Part shown: positions 19,891-30,806 of the stretch, one piece after another
How the letters are laid out: each line of letters opens with the position of its first letter
Position numbering within the stretch: position 1 is the stretch's first letter
Assembly (NCBI GenBank): GCA_002633025.1
Contig: NMRB01000952.1
Location: 65,931 to 129,930 of the forward strand
Origin: Notospermus geniculatus
Lineage: Eukaryota > Nemertea > Pilidiophora > Heteronemertea > Lineidae
Direction: 5' to 3'
Length of the DNA stretch: 64,000 nucleotides
The notes under the pieces: model-generated
Databases searched by the model: none
What the model was told of the DNA's origin: nothing
What the model saw: the letters and a program-made list of their open reading frames with translations, nothing else
Made by a program: the position numbers and the translations under genes

Positions 19891-20049
19891 TATAGAGGAA
19901 GTGCAGCGACGATTGTGACGTCACTGCCGTGACGAGATGCCGCCATGTTGGACGTCACGTCCAACGCATTCGTAGCTTCAAATGACGTCCAACATGGCTG
20001 ACGTGCAAATTATGACGTCAATGATGACGTCACGTGAAGTTCCTCTATA
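19891..20049. mobile_element. MITE unique to unit 1
   Basis: The ends TATAGAGGAA and TTCCTCTATA are inverted, with GACGTCA-rich complementary interior. Units 2 and 4 read TTCTGCTATACAGATCAGG here without the insert, so TATA or TA is the likely target duplication. Confidence 0.75.
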
Positions 20050-20057
20050 CAGATCAG

Positions 20058-20275
20058 GTACCACATCACAGGGACATGACGTGAGGCAGTTGGGTTATGG
20101 TTAGGGTTATAACCGTCAATTAGGGTTAGGGTTAAACCCTTGGTGGATCAAAATCCACTTAAGGTACTGTATGTGGATTTGATCCACCAAGTTTAACCCT
20201 AACTAATCCTAACCCTAATTGACGGTTATAACCCTAACCCTACTGTCTCGAGTCATGCCCCTATGTACCACATAG
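20058..20275. mobile_element. TTAGGG-containing inverted repeat, unit 1
   Basis: The left half has GGTTAGGGTTATAACCGTCA and AATTAGGGTTAGGGTTAAAC, and the right half has the complements AACCCTAATTGACGG and TTATAACCCTAACCC. The centre is GTGGATTTGATCCAC-like. Copies lie at 27571-27780 and 38678-38900. It is an inverted-repeat transposable element whose arms include telomere-like words, not a telomere, because both orientations occur and the tract is short. Confidence 0.7.
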
Positions 20276-21619
20276 GCCCCAACGCACTTTCTATCGGCAA
20301 AATGACGGTGGGTGTAGTCTCGAGAGCGAAACGGCCGGAGCCACGCCAAAGCAAGGGTTCTGATTTCTAAACTGTGGCAATGTAGTGATTGTAGCCTGAG
20401 ATGCTGCCCATTCACATTTAGAATTTAATTTGTTCAATATTTTCTCTGGGAGTGGAGAAATCAGTGACTTTACCACTGCACTGGTAATTCCAGAGGAATT
20501 CGATATAGGATCGGCCACTTTGCGACATGTGACTCCAAGGACATGTTTAAGCTTACACCTGGTCATATCTCTAATTACGTACTGGTATCACTATTCTTGG
20601 AGTAACGCAAGTTCTAAACCTCGACGCTCAACCCAGCTCTGAAAGAAGCAATGGCGTCTGTAGTCGGGTCGACGTACGGGACAGTATTCTGGGGACGTGG
20701 TTGATAATGATACGATTTTGTGATTGGCTTACAGAGAGTCAACATAACTCACCAGAATATTCTGACGGCTTCATTCCGCGGAGAGATTTGGGCAACTGCA
20801 ACAGCTAACATCTCATAAAGTGAGTACACATCCGTCTTAATTTGACTTCAATTCATCATCCGTTTTTTCAGCTCTCACGGCTAGGCTTTGCGGTTTAGGT
20901 CAATCAGTCATGTCAGTCGACAGTGTCTTCAATGCTATTTCATTTAAGCGTCCACACAGAAATTGTGTAGGAGAAAATTTCGTCCACTTGCATTTGGCCA
21001 GTTCACCATATTGCCTACTCGCCATGATTTGGGCTATTCGCCATTTCGCCTTCTTGCTCTTTCGCCTGTTTGCCATTTCGTCTGCTCACCATTTCGCCTG
21101 CTCACTACAGTATTTTGCCTACTCATCATTTCACCTAGTACTACTCACTGTTTCGCCTATCAGAGAGAACTTCTCTGCTGTCTTTCCGAAGTCATGAATC
21201 CACCGATCACGTGTCCAGACGGTGGCAGGATCAGGAAGACACATTCACCTTGCGTAGCTCCCAGCACACCAGGCGATATTGCAAGCGATCCAGTCACCAC
21301 CGATCTTCTCGCCAGCCACCCCAGATTCGGCGATGTGGCCTTTGGTATTGTTCAATATTGGGTGAGCATCGCTGGTGAGAAGATTCCTCACTTCGTTTGC
21401 AGCGCACACCTGGCATCAACGGCCGATTTTGCTCCCTGGTGATCAGATCGCTTGCGATATCGCCTGGTGTGCTGCTGGCTTTCGTCCTGAGAACATCAAG
21501 CAAGGGTTTCACTAGCCCTCACTCCCCTCACACAAACTATAAAACTAGAAAGTTTGTGTGCGGTGATGAAGGGAGTTAGCGCTAAGAACCCTTGATGTTT
21601 TCAGGGTGCAGGCTTTTAA

Positions 21620-21921
21620 AGGGGGTTTACACGATTCAACATTTGTTGAAAGGTGTTGAAAGATGAAAGGTGTTGAACGTTGTTGAAAGGTGTTGAAGCG
21701 TCTCAACCCCCTTTCAACACGGTCTTTCAACAGCTTTCAACATGTTACATGTACCAGAAATAGGAACATGGATCTATTTTGGCAACTTCTTGAAAGCTGT
21801 TGAAATTAAGACCCTGTCAGTGTGAAAGGTGTTGAAAGCATTTTAGATGCTTCAACAGCTTTCAACCACGTTCAACACCTTTCAACAGCTTTCAACAAGT
21901 TGAATCATGTAAAACCCCCCT
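21620..21921. mobile_element. GTTGAA-repeat MITE, unit 1 leader
   Basis: It begins AGGGGGTTTACACGATTCAA and ends in the complement GTTGAATCATGTAAAACCCC. The interior is made of GTTGAAAGGTGTTGAA and its complement. Sister copies in the leaders are at about 29800-30065, 33748-34055 and 40790-41010. Larger copies inserted in intron 2 of copies 2 and 4. Confidence 0.75.
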
Positions 21922-22723
21922 TCAGGCATACTTGCTCACCAACATTGACCTCAGTACAGTACTTTCTTCAGCTGTTGCTTTTAACAGCTTTTCATAAGGA
22001 TCCATGTCAATATTATTTTACATTGAAATGCTGCCACATGCTCTGATCAATGGAGCTCAAATATCAATCAATTTGTTATTCGTTTGAACAGCCTTCGTGA
22101 GACTCTTGATGACCAAATGCTGCCACATGAAGTAGGCCTAATCAATACCAGCATTTTGTCACTTGATCACAAATCTTGTTTTCCATCAATAAATAAGTCA
22201 GCAACAATATGGGAACCTCGCAGAACTTTTTATCCCGATAGGGCGGCGCTGTGAGCAGTTGTACCGAAGACGTCAAAAACGGAGCAAAGCAACACAATGA
22301 CGTCGAGTATGACTTCTCGTCGCATCCTAAATTCTGCAGCACGCCCGGCGATATCGCAAACAATCTGATCGCAAGCGAGCAAAATTAGCTGTTGTCGCCC
22401 GGTGTGCGCTGGACAGCGATGCGTGGAATCTTCTCGCCAGCGATGCTCGCCCAGTATCAAACAATACCAAAGTCAATATCGCCTAGTCGCGGAGGCTGGC
22501 GAGAAGATCGGTGGCGATCAGATCGCTTGCGATATCGCCTGGTGTGCTGCTGGCTTCAGAGAAAAAAGTTGTCCCACAGGGATCTCCCATTAGACCAATG
22601 CTATCTACAATTTATATACCAAGAGGCAGGGTGATGTAATCAACGTCAGTTTTTAACTGTAAGTAAAGTAATAATTTTCACTTTCTATTTGTTGATTAGG
22701 GTCAGAGTCTGAGAGTGTACATC

Positions 22724-25241
22724 ATGTTAACCTGGGAAAAGATCCTACTTCCGGTTCTGCTGACGATAGTGCTTGTGGATGGAGCAAGTAAGTACACGAA
22801 ATTTCCCTCTACAGGAGGCCTTTCCATTTGACGGGCGCAAAAATGCATGCGCCTTGCAAACAATAGAATTTCTATTGTTTGCAAGGCGCATGCATTTTCG
22901 CGCCCGTCAAACGAAAAGGCCTACTTCTACTTACCTAAACGTAACATATCTTTCGTGCAGTCTTTTTGAGGGTTGAGGCCGATTTTATCCCTGAGATCGA
23001 TGCAAAACTGTCTAAATCGCTCATAACAACATGTATTTTTTTATCTATCTTTCAGAAATTCCTGTACAGCAGAATATCATCTTCATGGTAGAGACCTCAC
23101 CGCCGATTGACCTTGACAAGGTCAAACTATTTATGAACACGTTTGCTGAAAACACCGTCATCAGTCAAGACGCAACTAGGATTGGAACACTCAGTTTTTC
23201 CTACGGCTATGTAAGAGTTTTTTCAAATATCCTGTTTTAACTCATTGTTTTAGGATTTCCCATGCAGACAATCATGTATGGAGCTAGATGCAATTTCCCC
23301 AGCATACTTTGTTTCTCCCAAGTGGGAGACTTTACTGCTGTTAGAGGCCGCCTGTTAGCGGTCCTAGGACGTCACAAAATTTGACGTCACAACTGAACAA
23401 TAAAACCAGACTTGAAGCCCCACTGTATTCAATCTGAAAAACGCAAATCATCGCCACGATTCTTGACGTCAGTGCACGACGTCACGACGTGTAAAATGTA
23501 TTGCGCTCCATCTGAATACATTAGAGCTCTCCCTGTCGTTTTTTCTAATGTGTGCTGAAAACTAGGCCTTGATTCTCTGAAGTACGTATCAGACAAGCAT
23601 TTTGGGGACCTTCACAAGGCTATGAGACCTCTTTGTGCTATCTCCTAACATTTTGAAAATATCGTAAAATTCAATACTGTGGGGCTTTAAAGTCCAGGGC
23701 CCATAAAACCATGCTAGGCTTAGTTGCCTGCTAAAGTGCCTAGTTTGTGCAGGCCATTGTACACAACCAGCAACCAACTAAGCTAGCAAGGTTTTTTCAA
23801 TATGGGCCCAGGGGACTATGGTTCCTGTCACACCGAATTTCAGTACCGTAATCCGAACTGATACCTTCACTGTATGAGGAGGTATAGTCTACATACCGGT
23901 ACTCTACTTTTTTTCCAGCTAAATCATCTGACATATTGGACCCCTTCCGAGCAGACTGAGGCCAGGTTTAAGTATCATATCACCGGGATAAAACCGTCGG
24001 GAACGTCTGATCCAAACTTGTGGAGTCTCTGGCAGGGCGGTGGAATGATGTCAAACCTGCAGCGAGGTGGAGTTCCTCAGATCTTTTATTTCATCATCAG
24101 TGGCCAAGTAACCAATGACGAACAACAGATCAAAAAAATCCAGGTATGTTAACACGTTCGCTGCCATGGCCAAAATATCATTTCCATCCGCCATTGCCAT
24201 GACCTCCAGGTCTATTTCAAGTTATTGCGAGTCACAGCTGTACGCCATCTAGCGTGTTCCCATACATCTGGTCTATCCCCACTGCCAGTATGATCGTTGG
24301 AAGGCTCTTCATCGTTGCCAAGCTTAATATCAACATTAATAGAAAATGCATTAGCCCTACTACGAGTGTAATCGTAGCTGGCAGTCAACGTGTTAAAGAA
24401 GAGTCTTCTCATGGTAGTTGAAAGTTGCGTTGCCGTCGCCGTTGCCACAACTTTGTTGCTTCTGGAGAAATGAATTGCAGCCTCGTTCCCAGTATCAAAG
24501 GGTGGGATTCTTGTCTGCTGAGGGAAGCCGAGAGAGCCTATCCAAACATTGTGAGCTGAGATCTCGCGGCGAGGGAGATGGGACCAGGCAGTACTCCTTT
24601 CCATGGGGGTCCGATGATCTAGGATTTCGACGGAGATTTCATGAATATGCACTAATCTGTAGGCAAACCAAAACATGTCATGATCTGATTGGTCACGAGA
24701 TCTGAATTTATTGCCTACCAGATTGGTGCGTGCACACAAATCTCCGCCAAGATCCAAGTGGCCCGTCGAAACTTTGAATATGTTGCCAAATTGACAAACG
24801 TCCAATGGCTTCATCGTTCACTTTGTTGGCGGGATATCTGAGTTGTAATAGTTAGTGTTATCTTATTTTTCCACTCCAGGATAAACTGAAGGACTATTGC
24901 CGACAGAAGATCACCACGATTATTATTGTGAGCGGCAGAAATGCCAACATGGCGGTCATACAGAAACTCGCCGAACCGAATAAAGTGATGAATCTTGTTG
25001 AGATGACGGACGAGCAGATTAAAAATGCAGCCATTCATTACAAGGGAAGCCTTAGAGCAAGTAAGTGGAAGATGTGGTCATCTTGTAGGCCTAGTATCTG
25101 ATGACACCGCGGCAGTGTTGATTCACTTTTCAGCCAACTACGGACGTGTCAAGTCCCTGTGTGACGACCGAGTTAAATCGAGTTCACAAGTTTTCATTTT
25201 GTTTTGTTTCAGCGTGTGATCCTGCCTTAACACTCAATTAG
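22724..25241 (+). CDS. VWA-FnII family copy 1, VWA-only (truncated)
   Basis: Exons 22724-22787, 23056-23210, 23919-24143, 24880-25060 and 25213-25241 join in frame to 217 residues. The first encodes the signal peptide MLTWEKILLPVLLTIVLVDG. The next three encode a von Willebrand A fold from IPVQQNIIFMVETSPPIDLD through PQIFYFIISGQVTN to ITTIIIVSGRNANMAVIQKL. The last short exon runs CDPALTLN and hits TAG, where copies 4 and 5 read on and splice. The product would be a secreted single VWA domain, or this is a pseudogene. Downstream exons may have been lost or lie in the gap at 25814-26237. The ATG is chosen because a strong hydrophobic leader follows and all copies share it. Confidence 0.75.
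22813..22923. mobile_element. 111-bp near-perfect palindrome in intron 1, copy 1
   Basis: The arms start AGGCCTTTCCATTTGACGGG and meet at TAGAATTTCTA, so the whole insert can form a cruciform. The same insert occurs at 34881-34991 in copy 3, flanked there by CTTCTAC on both sides. Copies 2 and 4 have the empty sequence CCTTCTACTTACC at that point. Confidence 0.88.
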
Positions 25242-25813
25242 TCAGTGAGTAGTCAATGACACAACAGGGAGAAGATATTCGCATACCGTACCACAAGTTT
25301 TCAAACTGAAGAATTCTTTTATCCCGAACTTAAAGGAAAGCAACAGATATATTAGGGACTTCCGGCATGGCTCCATATCGTCAATCCGTGCCACGTATGA
25401 CGTATCGAGCTAATGCTTTTTCTATTAAAATCATACGTGATACGTGATATCAAGAATATATAAGTACCAAGAATGTACAACTTAGTAATCAATCAAAAGG
25501 GTGGGCATTAGGTTACTTTTTCTCATAATAGAGGGCGTACGGTAATTATAGGCCTTCTAATTAAATAACCAATCTTTAGATTTAACGACTGGTGACTGAA
25601 TTGTATTATTTAGAATATCGTCAACATTCTTATGTAAAGTTACAGACATATTACTGGCATACAAAATATTTTTGATTTTGGTGAAACCATGGATTTGTTG
25701 TATAGGTCAGAGTGCCCGACCCTGAGATCAAGTACAATATCAATTTGTCGAAAATATGGTCCATTCAAAACTGCTCTGTAGCTCGGTCATTTCTGAGTGC
25801 ATATAACTGCGGG
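25242..25813. other. sequence between copy 1 and the gap, no gene seen
   Basis: The first 100 bases still resemble the sequence after exon 5 of copy 4 (TTTTCAAACTGAAGAATTC). After that it is AT-rich and unrelated to the other units. No exon seen. Confidence 0.5.
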
Positions 25814-26237
25814 NNNNNNNNNNNNNNNNNNNNNNNNNNNNNNNNNNNNNNNNNNNNNNNNNNNNNNNNNNNNNNNNNNNNNNNNNNNNNNNNNNNNNNN
25901 NNNNNNNNNNNNNNNNNNNNNNNNNNNNNNNNNNNNNNNNNNNNNNNNNNNNNNNNNNNNNNNNNNNNNNNNNNNNNNNNNNNNNNNNNNNNNNNNNNNN
26001 NNNNNNNNNNNNNNNNNNNNNNNNNNNNNNNNNNNNNNNNNNNNNNNNNNNNNNNNNNNNNNNNNNNNNNNNNNNNNNNNNNNNNNNNNNNNNNNNNNNN
26101 NNNNNNNNNNNNNNNNNNNNNNNNNNNNNNNNNNNNNNNNNNNNNNNNNNNNNNNNNNNNNNNNNNNNNNNNNNNNNNNNNNNNNNNNNNNNNNNNNNNN
26201 NNNNNNNNNNNNNNNNNNNNNNNNNNNNNNNNNNNNN
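25814..26237. other. assembly gap of Ns
   Basis: A run of undetermined bases, followed directly by a G-run and then the AGATATCAAC leader sequence of unit 2. The matching place in unit 1 (about 18440-18470) is G-rich. Confidence 0.95.
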
Positions 26238-28750
26238 GGGGGGGGGGGTAAGATATCAACTGGCCAAGTTATGTTGAAAGAAAATGAACAGATTGTGACT
26301 GTATGGAGGTTGGTCTCTGTCGTCACTTGGAAGATGGACGATGACGCGGCAGCGCTGGAAACGGCCAATCAAGCAACGCACTATAAAAAAAGCGCTGGAT
26401 CTGACATGTCTGACGCTGGACATTCTCCAGCGATTCCCCCTCTAATTCTCTGACAATGACGAATTATGCACTGAACTTTGAGATAGGCTTGTAGGATGAA
26501 GATGCGCTATCTCCATGTCATGGAATGGTGAGTAGCTCTAGTCTACCGAGAATATACATGTAGTCCTAAATAAGACAACTGACACTTTTCTGTTGTTCAC
26601 TAGATCCGTCTCCGTCTCCGCCGCCGCTTTGTCCTTCCTTTTACCGACATTGGTGTAATAGGAGCTAATGTCCCCCGATGTGTGTGATGTCCCCAACAAT
26701 ACATTTACGGATTAAGCAGCGCCATTGAATTGGACTCTAGAGAGACCAAACCCTTTATCCTTTGGCAAACAATATTGGGGGACATTAGGAAGACGGGGGG
26801 CATTAGATTCTACCAGTAACCATGGTAACGCGGGTACCCCTACCGTACCTCTGCCGAATCCCCAGGGCCGAATCAAGGCAGGTCTCGGACCCTTTTGGTT
26901 TGGGAGAGTCCACTACTATTTGAAGTATTTGGGTGATACCGATGTGAAAACATGCTTTTATAATAGACCGTTCTCAAATTGACGCAAACGAGAAAGATCT
27001 GCGCACTTCCGCCGAAATTTCAACCATAACCTCGATCTGAAGCTGAATGACGTGACGCAGACAGCCCCGCGACAGTGACGTCGATGACGTTACGTCAGAC
27101 TCGACCATTGCTGAATAATGGATTGCGTCACGTCAGCCGGTTTCAGATTGGGGTTATGGTTGAAATTTCGGAGGAAGTGCACAGATCTGGGAATTTGAGA
27201 ATGGTCTATAGGTAACAACGGTCATGATGGTAGCAACTTATAAGCAGAGAATTATCCATCAATTCTTTTGTCTGGATTTCGTTGGAGGTGACCCATAATG
27301 AGCCTTCCCTGATCCGGCCGAAATGGCAAAACGTTTACCAAGATTTGAACCTGGACTTCCCACACTGAGTCCTACATTCCGCCACTACACCATTGCTGTC
27401 TTTCAGGTTGTGAAAGTCCTGTGACGGAGCGAACAAGGAGACGAGAACAGGATGGGGGCGAAGACACAGAGTCAACTGGAGGTTCCAGAACATCTTTTCG
27501 ACATGGACACTGGGATAAAACTGGTGACGTTCAGTAGGTATAGGCCTATCCTTCTGCTATACAGATCAGGTAACACATCACAGGGACATGACGTGAGAGA
27601 GTTGGGTTAGGGTTATAACTGTCAATTAGGGTTAGTGTTAAACCCTTGGTGGATCAAATCAAAATAGCTAGGCCTATATATACTCTAGGTGGATTTTGAT
27701 CCACCAAGGGTTTAATCCTAACCCTAATTGATGGTTATAACCCTATCCCTACTGTCTCGCGTCATGTCCCTGTGTACCACATTGGCCCCTACGCACTTTC
27801 TATCGGCAAAATGACGGTGGGTGTAGTCTCGATGGCGAAACAGCCGGAGACAGCACTAAAGTCAGGCATGTGATTTTTAAATTGTGGCAGTGTAGTGATT
27901 GTAGCCTGAGATGCTGCCGATTCATATTTAGAATTTAATTTGTTCAATATTTTCTCAGGGAGTGGAGAACTCGGTGACTTTACCACTGCACTGGTAATTC
28001 CAGAGAAAACCGATTATAGGATCGGCCACTTGGCGACACGCGACTCGAAGGACATGTTTAAGCTTACATCTGGTCATTTCTCTAATTACGTACCGGTATC
28101 ATAATTCTTGGAGTAACGCAAGTTCGAAACCTCGACGCTCAACCCAGCTCAGAAAGAAGCAATGGCATTGTAGTCGGGTCGAGGTACGGGACAGTATTCT
28201 GGGGAACTGGGGGCGTGGTTGATACAATTTCATGATTGGCTTACACAGAGGCAACATAACTGACCAGAATATTCTGACGGCTTCATTCCGCGGAGAGATT
28301 TGGGCAACTGCAACAGCTAACATCTCAGTTCTCATAAAGTGAGTACACATCCATCTTAATTTGACTTCATCATCCGTTTTTTCAGTTCTCGTGGCTTTTA
28401 AGGCAAGTTTGCACAAAAACAGATTCCATGCATTTTGCTTTGCAGTTTAGGCCAATCAATGTCTTTAATGCTATTTCATTAAAGCGTCCACACACAGAAA
28501 TTGAGCAAGAGAATGCTTCGTCTGAAAAAATTTCGTCCACTTACAGTTGGCTAGTTCACCATGTTGCCAAACGGCATGATTTGGGTTATTCGCCATTTCG
28601 GCTCCTATCTCTTTCGCCTCTTTGCCATTTCGTCTGCTCATCATTTCGCCTGCTCACTATTTTGCCTGCTCATCATTTCGCCTGCTCACTATTTTGCCTG
28701 CTCATCATTTTGCCTCCTCATCATTTGGACTACTCACTATTTCGCCTAGA

Positions 28751-29215
28751 GCCTAGCGTACATCACACTTGCGACTGGAGACAACTAGTCACCACTGAGC
28801 TACCTGGCGACTGGGAGGATCTAGCTGCAGGCGACTGATTAGTCGCCGGAAAGGGTCGATGTACGCACCCTTGTGACTCGCTGAAACTGAGATTTTGCCA
28901 GTTGCACATGTTCAACTTTCTAGCGACTAGTTGTACCCAGTTTCATTCAGTCGCTGTGATGTACACTGGCTTGCAACTTATCAATGCCAGTTCTCTGAAC
29001 AAAACCGAGTCTCATTGAGTCCCAACGCCCCGGATGTTACCTGAGTTTGCTGCTAGTTGCAAGTGCGATGTACGTGGACTGGTCAGGACATGACGACTGA
29101 TTGGATCCTCCTATTTTACTGAGTTGCTTAATTTGCGATGTGCATGCAGCGCGTACATCACCAGCAACTGATCAGATCAGTTGATTCCTGTCGCAAGTGC
29201 GATGTACGCCTGGCT
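28751..29215. mobile_element. 465-bp CGTACATC-ended element
   Basis: The left end AGCCTAGCGTACATCACACT with TTGCGAC and the right end GTCGCAAGTGCGATGTACGC with CTGGCT are inverted. Words such as GCGACTGG and CAGTCGC recur inside. The same element lies at 39851-40311 in unit 4. Units 1 and 3 lack it (GTTTCGCCTATCAGAGAG near 21150 and 33270). Confidence 0.75.
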
Positions 29216-29268
29216 AAAGGGAATTTCTCTGCTGTCTTTCTGAAGCCATGAAACCACCGACCACACGT

Positions 29269-29403
29269 CCAGACTGTGCAGGCTCAGGGGTCCAGACTGT
29301 GCAGGCTCAGGGGTCCAGACTGTGCAGGCTCAGGGGTCCAGACTGTGCAGGCTCAGGGGTCCAGACTGTGCAGGCTCAGGGGTCCAGACTGTGCAGGCTC
29401 AGG
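29269..29403. repeat. 23-bp minisatellite, about six copies
   Basis: The unit TCCAGACTGTGCAGGCTCAG(GGG) is repeated about six times almost without change. Units 1, 3 and 4 have a single related copy, so this is a local expansion in unit 2. The open frame running through it is an artefact of the repeat. Confidence 0.88.
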
Positions 29404-30806
29404 AAGTCACATTCACCTTCCCTAGCTCCCAGCACACCAGGCGATATCGCAAGCGATCCAGTAACCACCGATCTTCTCGCCAGCCAACCCAGACTCGGTG
29501 ATACCACTTTTGGTATTGTTCAATATTGGGTGAACATCGCTGGTGAGAAGATTCCTCACTTCGTTTGCAGCGCACACCTGGCATCAACGGCCGATTTTGC
29601 TCCCTGGTGATCAGATCGCTTGCGATATCGCCTGGTGTGCTGCTGGCTTTAGTCCTGAGAACATCAAGCAAGGGTTTCGTTAGCGCTCGCTCCATTCGTT
29701 ACCTCACACAAACTATAAAACTAGAAAGTTTGTGTGCGGTGAGGAAGGGAGCTAGCGCTAAGAACCCCTGATGTTCTCAGGATGCAGGCTTTTAAAGGGG
29801 GTTTACACGATTCAACATTTATTGAAAGGTGTTGAATGTTGTTGAAAGGTGTTAAAGTGTCTCAACCCCCTTTCAACATGGTCTTTCAACAGCTTTCAAC
29901 AAGTTGCCAGAAATAGGAACATGAAGCTATTTTGACAACTTGTTGAAAGCTGTTGAAAGACCCTGTGGAAGGTGTTGAAAGTGTTTTAGATGCTTCAACA
30001 GCTTTCAACCACGTTCAACACCTTTCAACAGCTTTCAACAAGTTGAATCATGTAAAACCCCCCTTCAGGCATACTTGCTCACCAACATTGACCTCAGTAC
30101 GGTACTTTCTTCAGCTGTTCATTGTAACAGCTTTTCATAAGGATCAACGTCAATATTATTTTAAATTGAAATGCTGCCACATGCTCTGATCAATGGAGCT
30201 CAAATATCAATCAATTTGTTATTCGTTTGAACAGCCTTCGTGAGACTCTTATGACCAAATGCTGCCACATGAAGTAATCAACACCAGTCGGTATTTTGTC
30301 ACTTGATCACAAATCTTGTTTTCCATCGATAAATAAGTCAGCAACAATATGGGAACCCGGCAGAACTTTTTATCCTGCTAGGGCGGCGCTGTGAGCAGTT
30401 GTACCGAAGACATCAAAAACGGAGCAAAGCAACACAATGACGTCGAGTATGACTTCTCGTCACATCCTGAATCCTGCAGCACGCCCGGCGATATCGCAAA
30501 TGATCTGATTGCAAGCGAGCAAAATTGACACCAATGCGTGGAATCTTCTCGCCAGCGATGCTCACCTTCTCGGTGGCTGGCGAGAAGATCGGTGGCGAGC
30601 AAATCGCTTGCGATATCGCCTGGTGTGCTGCTGGCTTCAGAGAAAAAAGTTGTCCCACAGGGATCTCTCATTAGACCAATGCTATCTACAGTTTATATAC
30701 TAAAAGGCAGGGTGATGTAATTAACGTTGTTTTTTAACTGTAAGTGTAAAGTAATAATTTTCACTTTCTTTTTGTTGATTAGGGTCAGAGTCTGAGAGTG
30801 TACATC

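Larger units (their letters stand above)
18251..22680. repeat. unit 1 leader of the VWA-FnII array
   Basis: This stretch precedes the first signal-peptide exon and recurs before copy 2 (26238-30780), in shortened form before copy 3 (32746-34770) and before copy 4 (36987-41760). In order it holds a CCGAGTCTGCTGCTAGG start, AGATATCAAC.GGCCAAG, a SINE, a TTAGGG-containing inverted repeat, a tract of TTCGCCTGCTCACCATTT-like repeats (about 20990-21160), a GATATCGC MITE (21257-21482), a CTGAGAACATCAAG inverted repeat (21487-21602), a GTTGAAAGGTGTTGAA element (21620-21921) and a second GATATCGC MITE (22335-22555). No exon is recognised. Confidence 0.75.
26238..30780. repeat. unit 2 leader of the VWA-FnII array
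   Basis: It repeats the unit 1 leader without the 373-bp and TATA MITEs but with three additions: a GATCTGCGCACTTCC MITE (about 26963-27212), a CGTACATC-ended element (28751-29215) and a 23-bp minisatellite (29269-29403). The SINE (27270-27410), TTAGGG repeat (27571-27780), TTCGCC tract (about 28570-28750), two GATATCGC MITEs and GTTGAA element (about 29800-30065) are in the same order as in unit 1. Confidence 0.75.

Noticed and set aside
20096-20250. Telomere or interstitial telomeric array
   Set aside because: Only a few TTAGGG words occur, in inverted order around a centre, and the same element recurs in units 2 and 4; a transposable element explains it better.
25712-26453. Open frames of 160-218 codons across the gap
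   Set aside because: They consist mainly of undetermined residues from the N-run.
28561-28838. Open frames made of CLLIISPAH-like repeats (also 21000-21200, 33120-33320 and 39678-39938)
   Set aside because: They are translations of the degenerate TTCGCCTGCTCACCATTT tract and are not kept in a single frame between units.
29248-29610. 120-codon open frame with CAGSGVQTV repeats
   Set aside because: It runs through the 23-bp minisatellite and a GATATCGC MITE; units 1, 3 and 4 lack it.
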